From: Diadophis punctatus similis
Taxonomy: Eukaryota; Chordata; Lepidosauria; Squamata; Dipsadidae
Length of the DNA: 64,000 bases
Direction of reading: 5' to 3'
Assembly (NCBI GenBank): GCA_023053685.1
Contig: JALIGW010000001.1
Location: 55,053,359-55,117,358 of the forward strand
Notes under the pieces: model-generated
Databases searched by the model: none
Told to the model about the DNA's origin: nothing
Seen by the model: the letters and a program-made list of their open reading frames with translations, nothing else
Shown here: positions 1 to 64,000 of the stretch, one piece after another
Position numbering within the stretch: the first letter of the stretch is position 1
How the letters are laid out: every line of letters starts with the position of its first letter
Program-made: the position numbers and the translations under genes

Positions 1-149
1 AAGAATAAGAGATGAGCCTTGCCCCCTTTAGTCCATCATGACTGGACCGGGAAAACTTTTAAACCTTCATGGCTCTAGATATCAAATTGGCACTAGGTCA
101 GCAAAATTTATGGGCTAAACGTGGATCTCATGTGACTCTGCAGTGATTC

Positions 150-390
150 GAGATTGATGACGCATTTAATCCTGGTCTTGGGCTCAGCCTGCTCATCTGC
201 TACAATTCTAGTCCTATCTTAGGCATGAAAGCCCCTAGGTGACTTTGGGCCAGTTAGGTTCCCATCTCATAGAGTGTTGTTGTGGGAAAAATAGGAAGAG
301 GAATGAGCTTTATATAAGTTACTTATAAAGTAATAACAGTGGGATTAAATAATCTATAAAATAAAATAAATAAAAATAATCAGTATACTT
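150..390 (+). mobile_element. Degenerate tRNA-type SINE
   Basis: A diverged copy of a repeat also seen at 11440-11575 (+) and 20595-20826 (-). The shared core runs from a TGACTTTGGGCCAGT-like block through a tract around gttgttgtgggaaaaatagg to an A/T-rich AAATAAATAAA tail. The family identity rests on comparison between these three copies. Ends are approximate because the tRNA-like head is eroded here. Confidence 0.5.
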
Positions 391-1139
391 CAAGGAGCTT
401 TGTTTCTTTATCAGAAAAAGCTAGAACATTTGGAAAGTAGATGACTGGGGGAAACACTTGAGGTATTTAAAATCATCATGACATAGAGAAAGTAGATAGG
501 GAGAAAAGTTTCCCCATTTCTCAAAATGCCAAGAACAAAGGTGGTCAGTGAAACTAATTAGAAGGTGATTTAGAAAAAAATACTTTGCATAGTGCATAAT
601 TAATCTATGGAACTTATTTTAACAAAATATCATGATAGCCATAGAGAAATTAGATAAATTCATGAAAGACAAATTATCCAGGGTTACTACTTAGTGTTAC
701 TTCCAGTCTGGAAATAGTGTGCTTGTAAATTCTGTGGCAGGGTTCCAAATAGCATCGAAAATCAAATCAGAGTCCGAGGCAAAGTATTCCTCAAAGTTCC
801 AATTTATTAGCAGAGCCATGTTGGCACATCTGGGAGAAACCTGAATCTGAAGTCCCAGGGGTTTCTCCACCCAGTTGAAAGTTCAATCCCTTGTCCCCAC
901 ATTGACCAATCTTCATCTGCCAACTTGGCAGCAACTTCCATCTCCTTCTGTGCAGGTGCAGAAGTGCGAAGAAAAAGGATTACCTTGACCATCTAGAAGG
1001 AATTTGTTATGGCTACATGCAGACATCCCTCATGTAAATGTCCCTCCCAAATTCCCACAGCTAAGAATACATTTTAAAATAGCATAAAGTGTGGCAGGCC
1101 AAAGACCCCAACTAAAATGGCTTCGGCCTGACATTCTGA
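391..1139. other. No recognisable feature
   Basis: AT-rich sequence without an open frame that looks coding and without a repeat I recognise. It is either intron of the dynein gene or sequence upstream of it; the window does not show which. Confidence 0.5.
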
Positions 1140-1349
1140 CTTTAGGGCAGTGGTTCCCAAACTTTTTCAGTCCACCGCCCCCTTGATGCTACAAACTCAT
1201 CCTCATTGCCCCCACCCCACCCCCTCAGGTGGGCGTGGCTTAGTGGTCAGGTGACCGGGTGGGCATGGCCAACTTGTAAAGTGTGGTGAAACTCACTTAA
1301 CAACGCTCTTGCTTAGCAACCAAAATGTTAGGCTGAATTGTGGTCATAA

Positions 1350-1985
1350 GTCTTTCGTTCTTTCTTCTCTACCTTCCCACTTCTTTCTTTCTTTTTCTTT
1401 CTGTCGTTCTTCCTACCATCTTTCCTTTTCTTTCTTTTCTTTCTTTCTGTCTGTCTTCCTTCCTTCCTACTATCTTTTCTTTCTGTCTGTCTGTCTGTCT
1501 TCCTACCTACCATCTTTTTCTTTCTTTCTGTCTTCCTTCCTACCATCTTTCTTTCTTTCTTCCTCCCTCCCTCTTTCTTTCCTTTTTCTTTCCTTCTTCC
1601 CTCCCTTCCCTCCCTCCTTTCTTTTTCTGTCTGTCTTCCTTCCTACCTACCATCTTTCTTTCTTTTTCTTTTTCTTTCTTTCTTTCTTTCTTCCTCCCTC
1701 CCTCCCTCTTCCTTTCTTTTTCTTTCTTTCCTTTTTCTTTCCTTCTTCCCTCCCTCCTTTCTTTTTCTGTCTGTCTTCCTTCCTACCATCTTCCTTCCTT
1801 CCTTCCTTCCTACCATCTTCCTTTCTTCCTTTCTTTTTCTTCCTTTCCTTTTTCTTTCCTTCTTCCCTTCCTCCTTTCTTTTTCTGTCTACCTTCCTTCC
1901 TTCCTACCATCTTTCTTTCTCTTTCTTTCTATCTTCCTTCCTTCCTCCCTCTCTCTTTCTTTCTTTCCTTTTTCTTTCCTTCTTC
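1350..1985. repeat. CT-rich TTTC/TTCC low-complexity tract
   Basis: About 630 bp of irregular (TTTC)n, (TTCC)n and TCTG repeats inside the hAT element. Long open frames exist on both strands (Ser/Phe/Leu-rich or Arg/Lys-rich), but they are products of composition and not genes. It lies just downstream, in minus-strand sense, of the captured exon, so it may be part of the captured intron. Confidence 0.9.
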
Positions 1986-2024
1986 CCTCCCGCCAGCTGT
2001 GGCCAGGCTGCTGCCACCGCTCAC

Positions 2025-2223
2025 CCAGGCCGATGGCTTGGTAAGCGTTCTCCGGGTCGTGCACCAGGTCGCAGAGCACCATCAAGGCCGGCTGCCGCGT
2101 CAGCAGCTCAGGGTGCTGCAGCTCTTCATTGAGCTTGGAGAGGCCTCGGCGGCCGAAGGCCACAGGCGCCTTGGTGGGGTCAATGTCAGGGGGCAGCTGG
2201 CCTGAAATCCATGGGTACGCCAT
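2025..2223 (-). pseudogene. Captured exon resembling RSPH14 (RTDR1) N-terminus
   Basis: Read on the minus strand from an ATG at 2223, the frame encodes about 66 residues including LPPDIDPTKAPVAFG, LSKLNEELQ, ELLTRQ and [18 protein letters not shown] recognise this as close to the N-terminus of RSPH14/RTDR1, an armadillo-repeat radial-spoke protein. The frame runs to a GTGAGC splice donor with the GT at 2024-2023, so genomic DNA (exon plus start of intron) was captured, not a cDNA. The fragment is isolated inside a hAT element and is not a working gene. The family match is from recognition and needs a database search. Confidence 0.65.
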
Positions 2224-2399
2224 GCCAGAGGGGAGCCCGCCGAATTGTGGGTGCCGGGTTGCTAGGCGCTGGGGATGCTGAGCGGGAAAGTCTGCGCACG
2301 CACAGGTTTCCCAGCGGGATCTTCCTGCAGGTCTGCAAGCGCTTGCCCGAGCAACTTTGGGAGCGGTCGGCTTCCCTCGTTGCTGTGCCGCGCTCAGTA

Positions 2400-2540
2400 C
2401 TTAGCACTTGTAACTCCGTCGCATTCCACGCTCTTGTGTGCAGGGCAGCCCATTCTGAAAGAAAACATCTCGTGTTTTCTTTCAAAATGGGCTGCCCTGC
2501 ACACAAGAGCGAGGAACGTGAGAGAGCTTCAAGTGCTAGG
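2400..2540. repeat. Hairpin module 1
   Basis: Two arms of about 65 bp, the left starting at tagcacttgtaactccgtcg and the right ending at cttcaagtgcta, fold over a short tip around catctcgtg. The inner stem is gcagcccattctgaaagaaa paired with ttctttcaaaatgggctgc. The same module recurs at 2653-2785 and, in diverged form, in the TA-flanked elements further along. Confidence 0.85.
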
Positions 2541-2652
2541 TAGGACGCCCGTCGTGCGGTGTGACACAGTTTGGGGTGACCAGTCGTGCGGGGCAGAGCG
2601 GAGCGGAGCCTGGGCGGGGGCTGGGCGGGCCACGAGACGGGCATCATACCTA

Positions 2653-2785
2653 GCACTTGTAACTCTGTCGCATTCCACGCTGTTGTGTGCAGGGCAGTCC
2701 ATTCTGAAAGAAAACATCTCGCATTTTCTTTCAGAATGGGCTGCCCTGCACACAAGAGCGAGGAACGCGAGGGAGCTTCAAATGC
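2653..2785. repeat. Hairpin module 2
   Basis: Tandem second copy of the hairpin at 2400-2540, with the same arm order (gcacttgtaactctgtcgca, then the gtgtgcagggcagtccattc stem) and the tip catctcgcat. The two copies are separated by about 110 bp of GC-rich sequence. Confidence 0.85.
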
Positions 2786-3044
2786 AAAAGCATGGCGAAC
2801 CACCTACCGCCCCCCTGGCCCCTCTCACCGCCCCCCTGTTGCCACCCTTGCCTCTCACTGCCCCCCTAAGGGTTCCCACCGCCCCCCGGGGGGCAGTACC
2901 GCCCACTTTGGGAACCACTGCTTTAGGGTATGATAGTGAGAACTGTTTATGTCTCCATCTTCTGCTTGGAAGCAACCCTGAAATATTTGCACTACTGTGA
3001 GAAATGAAATGCTGAAGTTAAATGTATTTTGATCTGATCTAGCA

Positions 3045-3377
3045 TGGGGGTGGGTTCTAACTTACCTCGCTGCTGGTCCGCTTCCTCCCGCACCATGTGG
3101 CCATGAACGAAAAATAAGGAAAAATTAACCCCCCCCAAAAAAAGCCGCAAACCAGATGCGCAAACCAGACCCATGCGCTGCCGGAAACTCGGCTTCTGCA
3201 CAAGCGCAGAAGAAAAAAAAACCGGAAAAAATTCCACCCCCCAACCCCCCCCCCACTTTTAAAAAAAGATGGCGGACCGGCACCAACAGAACCAGTTCCG
3301 TGATGTCATTGTGATGTCACCAGCATCTTGCTACTGGTTCGGGCGAACCGGTCCAAACCGGGAGGAATCCACCTCTG
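3045..3377. mobile_element. hAT MITE (CAGGGGTGGGTTC family)
   Basis: Ends are tgggggtgggttc (first bases altered from CAGGGG) and gaatccacctctg. A perfect 8-bp target duplication, atctagca, flanks it at 3037-3044 and 3378-3385. The interior contains a cggcttctgcacaagcgcag segment and GATGTCA repeats shared with the copies ending at 26286 and 44669. Confidence 0.85.
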
Positions 3378-3654
3378 ATCTAGCACTATTATTCTTACCT
3401 TCTCTCAGCAATTTTGGCATGGTGTATCTATTCATACCAAAAAGGAAGAAAAGTAGAAAGAAAGAAAGAGATAAGAGAAGGTATACTTCTTCTCCACTGG
3501 CCAAGTAGATAAAAGGGATTCCAAAGAGTTTTTTCTGAGAACATCTGAGCATTTCAACACCATATTCTATCTTTTATATTATACAGAGGTCATAGTATCT
3601 ATGCTAATTCTCACAACATATTTTCAACGTTCTTGTGGCCTTGTATGTCTACGG

Positions 3655-3985
3655 AGATTCTCAGTCATCCAAGTCATGGTTGTTCTAAAGGTGCTTTTTC
3701 AAAAGGCAACTGGACTTTCTTTGTTTTTCCTTGAAGATGTTTAGCTTCTCATCCAAGAAGCTTCTTCAGTTTTGACTGAATGGTGGAGAATGGAATGATT
3801 TATGTTCCTTGCAGTGATCTGGTCATTAGCACTCACTCTGAGAGTCATTGAGGCCCATTGGAGGTTTATCTGCTCTCAGGATCATCTGAATAGTGCAAAT
3901 GAGTGTGGAACCTTCTTGGAATCACTGAAAGGACACATTCCTTACAACACAGCCCTTTCGGCAGTTCCAAGAAAGGATCTGGGAT
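3655..3985 (-). mobile_element. Penelope-like element 3' remnant
   Basis: On the minus strand this matches the downstream part of the Penelope-like copy at 14176-14800. The shared blocks are a cttcttggatgagaag segment and a ccagttgcctcttgaaaaag-type segment. Only the 3' end after the GIY-YIG region remains. The left end is approximate. Confidence 0.7.
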
Positions 3986-4199
3986 CCACATGAATAGTTT
4001 ACAAGGTGTAGTTTGACCAGCCTCCACTACCTGCTTATTTAAAGCAGCAGTTAAAACATCAGCCAAACCTTGTACCAGAGCTTTGAGATCTATCCCAGGT
4101 TTCCTCTGGAACCCCACCTGAGCAGCTGATCAAGCAGGGTTAGGGGAAACCTCAGAAAACTCCAAAGCTAAAGGAGATTATTTGTTCCTGACAAGAAAC
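3986..4199. other. No recognisable feature
   Basis: Short unassigned stretch between the Penelope remnant and the MITE; it could be an older part of the same Penelope copy. Confidence 0.4.
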
Positions 4200-4201
4200 T
4201 A

Positions 4202-5202
4202 CCATATTTTTCGGAGTATAAGACGCACCGAAGTATAAGACGCACCTTAGTTTTGGGGGAGGAAAACAAGGAAAAAATGCCTCTGCCTCCCAGCAATTTG
4301 GCAAACAGCAAACAGCACAGATGATACATTGTTTGCTGTGTATTTCTGTGCATGTGTGCCTGACCCATAGAAATAGTAAAGAATTGGAGAAATGTACATT
4401 ATGCCAGAAAGTTTTCTTAAATGTAGTCACACTAACTCTTCCCAATTATTTAAATAGATCTATTCCAAGGTAACTAAACTCTAATACTAAACAGGACACT
4501 GTTACATTTCAGACTATACTTGTACAGAGCTGTTAAAATTAATTAAAATTTCTGGAAGTATACATTATTCTCTATTATTTAAAAGAAGATACAATAGCAC
4601 TGGGTCTCTTCAGAGCAAGCATTTATTTTAAAAAAGCTTCTTTATTTTGTTGTTGTCTAGATTTACAGGTATCTCCAACCCTGGCAACTTTAAGACTTGT
4701 GGACTTCAACTCCCAGAATTCCACAGCCAGCAAAGCTAACAAAGCTGGCTGTGGAATTCTGGGAGTTGAAGTCCACAAGTCTTAAAATTGTCAAGGTTGG
4801 AGACCCCTGGCTCTAGAACAATAATAAAGCAGTCTTTAAAAAATAAGTCTAATAATTTGGACATTCTACAGACATTTATAGTTATTCACTTACCCCCTTG
4901 CATTCAGTTCAGCAGAAAATAAAAATCTGTGTGTCTCTCCCAGCTATTTGCCTCTTTGCAAGCTAGTTTCACTTTCATTTTAGCACATGGCAAATCAGCT
5001 GTAGGTTGGGAAGCTGCTAATGACTTGCTTGGCTTTACAGGCTCTTCCCGCTTTGCTGCAAACAGGTAAATTGCTGGAAAACAGAGGCCAAAGGGTGGGG
5101 GTGGCTGGGTGGGTGGGGCTACATTCGGTGTATAAGATGCACCCAAGTTTTCACCCTCTTTTTGGGGGTAAAAAGGTGCATCTTATACTCCGAAAAATAC
5201 GG
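4202..5202. mobile_element. TA-flanked MITE (TTTTTCGGAGTATAAGACGC family), copy 1
   Basis: Terminal inverted repeats read CCATATTTTTCGGAGTATAA and its near complement ending CCGAAAAATACGG, flanked by TA on both sides (4200-4201, 5203-5204). A TA duplication points to the Tc1/mariner group. The interior is non-coding and aligns with the copy at 47957-48953. A small hAT element is nested at 4666-4809. Confidence 0.85.
4666..4809. mobile_element. hAT hairpin MITE nested in copy 1
   Basis: A foldback of about 140 bp with ends CAGGTATCTCCAACC and GGTTGGAGACCCCTG. Long arms include gacttcaactcccagaattc and its complement. The sister MITE at 48.47 kb reads straight through ttgtctagaacaataat at this point, so that copy shows the empty site. 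The flanks tgtctaga and gctctaga form an imperfect 8-bp target duplication. Confidence 0.85.
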
Positions 5203-5393
5203 TAAGAACTAACATACTATATTCTAAATCAGCATCAGTGCCATCGGACAAATTACACATTAGCTCTGGAAGAGTTCAGTTGGAAATCAAATCAGTTAAA
5301 TTGATAATAATTTTGACAAACACGCTATTTAATAATTGCAAAGAAGATATTTGCAGTGCGCAAAAATAAATTGTGTTCTTATCTTATTTTTAG

Positions 5394-59535
<54,142 letters not shown>

Positions 59536-59619
59536 GTAACTATCCCAAAACATTTATTTATTTATTTATTTATTTAGTTTTACAAAGAGCAAAAAACCCT
59601 AATGAAACGTAACTGAAAA

Positions 59620-59845
59620 TTATAACAATAGCAGTAGCACTTAGACTTACATATCACTCCATAGTGCTTTACAGCACACTCTGGCCAGTATACGTAGCCA
59701 GCATATTGCCCCAAACAATCTGGATCCTCATTTTACTGGCCTCAGAAGGATGGAAGTCAACCTTGAGCTGGACAGAATTGAACTCCTGGCTATGGGCAGA
59801 GTTAGCCTGCAATACTGCATTCTAACCAAGTGCATCGCCAGGGCT
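59620..59845 (-). mobile_element. Sauria-type SINE, diverged
   Basis: On the minus strand: a head with gcacttggttagaatgcagt, the body ttgacttccatccttctgag and a 3' part ctgtaaagcactatggagtg ending in GCTACTGCTATTG. About the same length as the young copies but clearly older. Confidence 0.85.
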
Positions 59846-60354
59846 TTTATAGAAATACCCTTATATAAAAAAGGAATTGAAGATTGAAAAATTGCTGAAC
59901 ACTAGAACATTGGATAATGATGGCATTTACAATCAATTTAGCAACCTTTTTGGAAGTATGCAGTTACTGTCAGCTAAGAGAAGAAGAATTACCCTTCTCT
60001 GAGCAGTTGTGAGAAAGGGTTAGAAAATACATTGTTAAGTCATCTCACCACAAAATCTAGAAGAGAGCAAAAGTGCATTAGGGACTATTTCTAACAGCTA
60101 GCGGGGCAAAGTTTATCTTCTGGAATATTGCTGAATTGTCCTTCTAACAACAAAAGTGGCAAATATAACAGGCAAGACTCAAATATTTGTTGTTTGAAAT
60201 ATTGCATTACATTACCTTTTTTGCAATATTTCAAGTTCGCTGATAATGTTGTGTTCTTGTGGAAGACAAGCTTCTTCCTCAATTAATGGTTATCAGCTAC
60301 TATCTGACTGCTGGGCCCTGAAAGTTCCTGAATGGACACAAACACTGATATTAT
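59846..60354. other. Nothing recognised
   Basis: About 510 bp of AT-rich sequence. Confidence 0.55.
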
Positions 60355-62665
60355 TTTTATTTATTTTATTTTATTTATTTATTTATCAAGCATGTATTAG
60401 ATAACAGATATAGGTATAAACATGGTTATTAATACATGAAATGGATACAAATAAAAGGGGACATTAGGACAGCGACAGTAGGCATGTTGGTGCGCTTATG
60501 CACGCCCCTTACAGACCTCTTAGGAATGGGGTGAGATCAACAGTAGATAGTCTAAGGTTAAAGTTTTGGAGGTTTGGGGAAGAAACCACAGAGTTAGGTA
60601 GTGCGTTCCAGGCATTGATCACTCTGTTGCTGAAGTCGTATTTCCTGCAATTGAGTTTGGTGTGGTTTACCTTAAGTTTGTATCTATTGTGTGCTCGTGT
60701 TGTGGTTGAAGTTGAAGTAGTCATTGACAGGTAGGACATTGTAGTAAATAATTTTATGTACTACGTTTAGGTCAGACTGAAGGCGGCATAGTTCTAAGTT
60801 GTCTAAGCCCAAAATTTCAAGTCTGGTGTCATAAGGTATTCTGTTGCGAGTAGAGGAGTGGAGGACTCTTCTTGTGAAATATCTCTGGGCTCTCTCAATT
60901 GTATTGATGTCCGATATGCAGTGCGGGTTCCAAACAGATGAGCTGTATTTGAGAATTGGTCTAGCAAATGTTTTGTATGCTCTAGTTAGCAGTACAATAT
61001 TACCAAAGAAGAAGCTATGCAAGATAAGGGTTAACAACTCTTAATGCTTTTTTTTGCAATGTTGTTACAGTGGCCTCTAGCACTTAGATCATTAGAGATG
61101 AGTACTCCAAGGTCTTTGACAGAGTGAGGGTCATCTACAAGGTCGTGTCGATCCAGTTTGTATTTTATGTTCTGATTTTTTTGCCAATATGTAAGACAGA
61201 GAATTTGTTGGTTGAGATTTGAAGTTCCCACTTATTTGACCATTCTGACACATAGTCAAGGTCTTTTTGAAGAGTAGCAACATTGTCGGTGGTGTTAAAT
61301 AGCTTTACATCATCAGCGAAGAAAACACAGTTGCTTTTAATATTATCACAAAGGTCATTTATGTAAAGTATAAAGGGAGTTGGTCCTTGGGGGACACCGC
61401 TGTTAACAGGTACAGGATTTGATAGGGAGCTCCCTATTTTGACCACTTGGTGCCTGTTTGACACGAATGCAGCTATCCAATTATGCAGGGGTTCAGAAAT
61501 GCCATAAGATTTTAGTTTTAGGAGTAGTTTGTCATGTACCACTGAATCAAAGGTTTTACAGAAGTTTATGTAAATTGCGTCTATTGCTTTGCCCTGATTG
61601 AGTTGTGTAGTCCATATGCTTTTGCAGTGTAGGAGTTGCAGATTACAGGATAATTTTTTTCTGAAACCAAATTGTTTGTTAGAGAGTAGGTTGTTTGTCT
61701 CTAAGTGGAGAGTAATGGATTGGTTAATGATTGATTCCATGACTTTGCAGGTGACCCAACATAAAGAGATTGGTCTGTAATTTTCAACTAGGCTGGGGTC
61801 TCCCTTTTTTAAGATAGGGATGACCATGGCTAGTGGTCTCAGCTGGTCCTGAGAGATTATTCAAAGATTATGTTTAGGAGGTTCTGCTATGACAGTGGAA
61901 AGCTTTTTTAAGAAGTTGGCACATAGTCCATCGGGTCCAATAGACAGAGATGGTTTTAGACTGCGTAGTGCTCTTTCAATGTTATCTTCTGTAAAGTCGA
62001 TATGCATTAGATCGTTGTAATTATCTGTGGTGTGACTAGGAAATATTGGGCATGAGCTATTGCTGTTTACAAAGACTGAGCCCAAGAATATGTTAAAAAG
62101 GTTGGCTTTAATGGTTTCATCATTACAGTCTTAGGTCCTTTTAGGGGAGGGATGGATCTCGAGTCTTTAAGTTTGTTGTTTACAAAATTAAAGAAGGCAT
62201 GGGTGGATTTCATGCGCAGGAGGTTTTCCTCTTGTTTGATGTGATAATTGGTGCATTCAGTCTCTACCTGGTGGCATAAGGTTTTGTAGCGGCTTTTAAA
62301 GTTAGCTACGTAGCCAGTTTTGTTTTTTCACGAAAGTGATTTTTTGGGGGATTGGAGCTTCCTTATTGTTATGGGTAATTTGTTTTTTCTGGTTTTGGGG
62401 GTTATTAGTGGTATGTATAGTTTAATTACTTTTGACTTTGAGAAAAAAATGTTGTAATGGTCTTCAGCAGTATTGCAGCCAGTGAATAGAGTTTTCCAAT
62501 CAAGAGATGAGAGGTCGGTGTCTATGAGATCGTAGTTGGCTTTTTTAAAATTATAAATGGGTAGTTCATCATGATGATTATTTTTGTAAGGATGTATGTT
62601 GAGATAAAAGTCAATCATGCTGTGATCACTGTTGGAAAGGGGTTCTTTTGTTTGTAATCCATAAA
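60355..62665 (-). mobile_element. CR1/L3-type LINE copy D, longest antisense copy
   Basis: Minus frames cover the pre-RT linker (LSSLDWKTLFTGCNTAEDHY, 62618-62328), LSIGPDGLCANFLKKL, RT (NYRPISLCWVTCKVME, KTFDSVVHDKL, GVPQGPTPFILYIND, CVFFADDVKLF; 61827-61165) and the C-terminal domain to LTPFLRGL (61037-60509). It starts at the end of the endonuclease domain (DHSMIDFYLNIHP). Several frameshifts. It gives the uninterrupted reference for copies B and C. Confidence 0.9.
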
Positions 62666-63612
62666 TTGAGTTTGAACTACTGTGTATTTATACGATGTAT
62701 TTATACTATGTATTTACCAAACTTTCTCTGTTCATCCCATAAAAAAGCTTTTACTAATTATTTATTTAAAAGATTTATATGGCCATCCATCTAACAAAAC
62801 AATACTAAAATAGTAAAACAATAAAATATTGAAACTAAACCTTGTGCTATAATAATCCCTCTGGGATGCCCCACAGCAGTTCAATTGCCCTCCTTTCATA
62901 TTATCTTCCTATATAAATTTAGCTTACAGATTTCCAAAATCAAAATAATGAGCAAAAGAGTAGTCAGATGAAATCCAAAGGCAAAGAGCCTCTAGCAGGT
63001 TTGTCAGCCATTCCAGGTTCAAAGTCACAGTCATGAGATCCAACAGTCAAGGCATATGAGCAGTGGTTGTCAACAGGGGGACTTGAGTTTGCCGCACTGT
63101 TTTAATAGGTGTTTCTTGTTTAGCAGAGTAAAACTCATTCCTTGCAAGAAGTTTTGCAGAGCGCCTTTGCTGTATTCTTTTTGCAGGCCGCCATGTTCTT
63201 GCATTGGGATGGAGCAGTAATTCTGCATCTTCATCTTTGGAATACAACAGCAGCTCTGTCTGCTGGTATGTTGGCCAGTCCCACCTTCTCTGCCTGCTCA
63301 GACAAAAGTCCACCTGGTGACTTTGGAGCAACTGCTCATGATCTGTTATCACACCTGGAACTGGCTACTTGTCATTGGTTTCCCACTTTGACTCTGAATC
63401 AACCATAAAAATTCTATCCAGTGCCTCAATAAAGAGCCAGATTTTACTAGCCTTCTAAAAAGATAGAAGGGGATCTCTTGAATCGCTGGTAAGAGGATGT
63501 TTCACAAGGTAGGGGCAGCCACAGAAAAAGTATATTTCCAAGATCCCATTAGATGGCATGATTACAGGGAGGGGACCTGGAGCATGCTCATCCTATCTGA
63601 TCTAGTGGGATG
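62666..63612. other. Unassigned, partly repeat-like
   Basis: 62700-63400 shows no feature I can name. From about 63430 (ggttttaact-type GAGCCAGATTTTACTAGCC) to the SINE, and again after it to 63980, the sequence has the look of an interspersed reptile repeat (attgcacctggaagaagctg), into which the SINE inserted. Family not identified. Confidence 0.4.
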
Positions 63613-63851
63613 GAGCTGAAGTGGTGCAGTGGTTAAATGCAGCCATTGCAGGCTGACTGCTAGTTCAACAGTTCAGCTGTTCAAATCTCACCAGGCTCAA
63701 GGTTGACTCAGCCTTCCATCCTTCCGAGGTCGGTAAAATGAGGACCCAGATTGTTGGGGGCAATATGCTGAACTCTGTAAACCGCTTAGAGAGGGCTGTA
63801 AAGCACTATGAAGCGGTATATAAGAAAAGTGCTATTGCTATTGCTATTGCT
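63613..63851 (+). mobile_element. Sauria-type SINE
   Basis: Almost identical to 12721-12958: gagctgaagtggtgcagtgg head, ccttccatccttccgaggtc body, and ATTGCT-repeat tail. The high identity marks both as young. Confidence 0.94.
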
Positions 63852-63984
63852 ATATCCTTAGGGAGAGACAGTCCCACAAATAATTAGGTCCTATGCTATG
63901 CAGAGCTTAAAAACTAATAACCAGCATCTTGAATTGCACCTGGAAGAAGCTGGGAGCTAGTACAGTTCATGCAAGAAATGTGTA

Positions 63985-64000
63985 CCGTGTTTCCCAGAAA
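63985..64000. mobile_element. Start of another TA-flanked element
   Basis: TA followed by CCGTGTTTCCCAGAAA, the terminus of the 44773 and 55780 elements. The body lies outside the window. Confidence 0.6.

Larger units (their letters stand above)
1148..2920. mobile_element. hAT nonautonomous element with captured host exon and two hairpins
   Basis: The ends are CAGTGGTTCCCAAA and TTTGGGAACCACTG, an inverted pair typical of the hAT superfamily. They are flanked by a perfect 8-bp target duplication, ctttaggg, at 1140-1147 and 2921-2928. There is no transposase frame. The interior holds a GTGGGCGTGGC-rich subterminal block, a fragment of another DNA transposon (about 1275-1350), a long CT-rich tract, a captured exon on the minus strand and two tandem hairpins. 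The boundaries are secure; the origin of the cargo is inferred from its translated sequence. Confidence 0.88.

Noticed and set aside
1309..2205. 298-codon Ser/Phe/Leu-rich open frame
   Set aside because: It is a translation of a TTTC/TTCC low-complexity tract running into the captured exon on the wrong strand.
1148..2223. Functional link between the RSPH14-like fragment and the axonemal dynein gene
   Set aside because: Both are axonemal genes, but the fragment sits in a mobile element that could land anywhere; coincidence is the simpler reading.

Overview
The window is vertebrate nuclear DNA. I read it as a squamate reptile, most likely a snake. The evidence is the repeat content: Sauria-type SINEs with ATTGCT-repeat tails, BovB (RTE) LINE pieces, L2-clade LINEs ending in a TAAA repeat, CR1/L3/Rex1-type LINEs (two ending in TATTC/AATAG repeats), Penelope-like elements, and many hAT and TA-flanked nonautonomous DNA transposons.

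One host gene crosses the window on the + strand: an axonemal dynein heavy chain. I find 16 spliced exons between 5394 and 59535, and the gene runs off both edges. They encode the end of AAA1 or the AAA1/AAA2 linker, AAA2 (P-loop in exon 4, Walker B and sensor in exon 7) and AAA3 (P-loop in exon 12, Walker B in exon 15, sensor in exon 16). All exons have AG acceptors and GT donors. Reading phases agree at every junction except exon 8 to exon 9, where a small exon appears to be missing from my set; 28846-28939 is a weak candidate. By elimination the paralogue is most likely DNAH14, but this is not proven. The introns are almost entirely mobile DNA.

Layout: 1-5393 holds a hAT element carrying a captured exon resembling RSPH14, a hAT MITE, a Penelope remnant and a 1-kb TA-flanked MITE. 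5394-17211 holds exons 1-7 with LINE, SINE and Penelope pieces. 17212-32861 is a long intronic stretch with exon 8, BovB, nested hAT elements and a nearly intact L2-type LINE (920-codon open frame). 32862-51570 holds exons 9-15, a solo LTR inside an L3 LINE, several hAT elements and a 2.85-kb TA-flanked element dominated by a 1.65-kb palindrome. 51571-64000 holds a second solo LTR, an L3 LINE split by a 2.05-kb TA-flanked element, exon 16, a long antisense L3 copy and a SINE.

The most unusual content is a group of gene-capturing, hairpin-rich DNA transposons. A hAT element (1148-2920) and two TA-flanked elements (44773-47625 and 55780-57831) have unrelated ends. They nevertheless share homologous hairpin modules of about 100-200 bp, whose tips often carry CTCGCGAG. 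The first also carries a genomic exon resembling RSPH14 with its splice donor. The second carries, as two 789-bp inverted arms, the 5' UTR and N-terminus of a gene resembling TMEM271.
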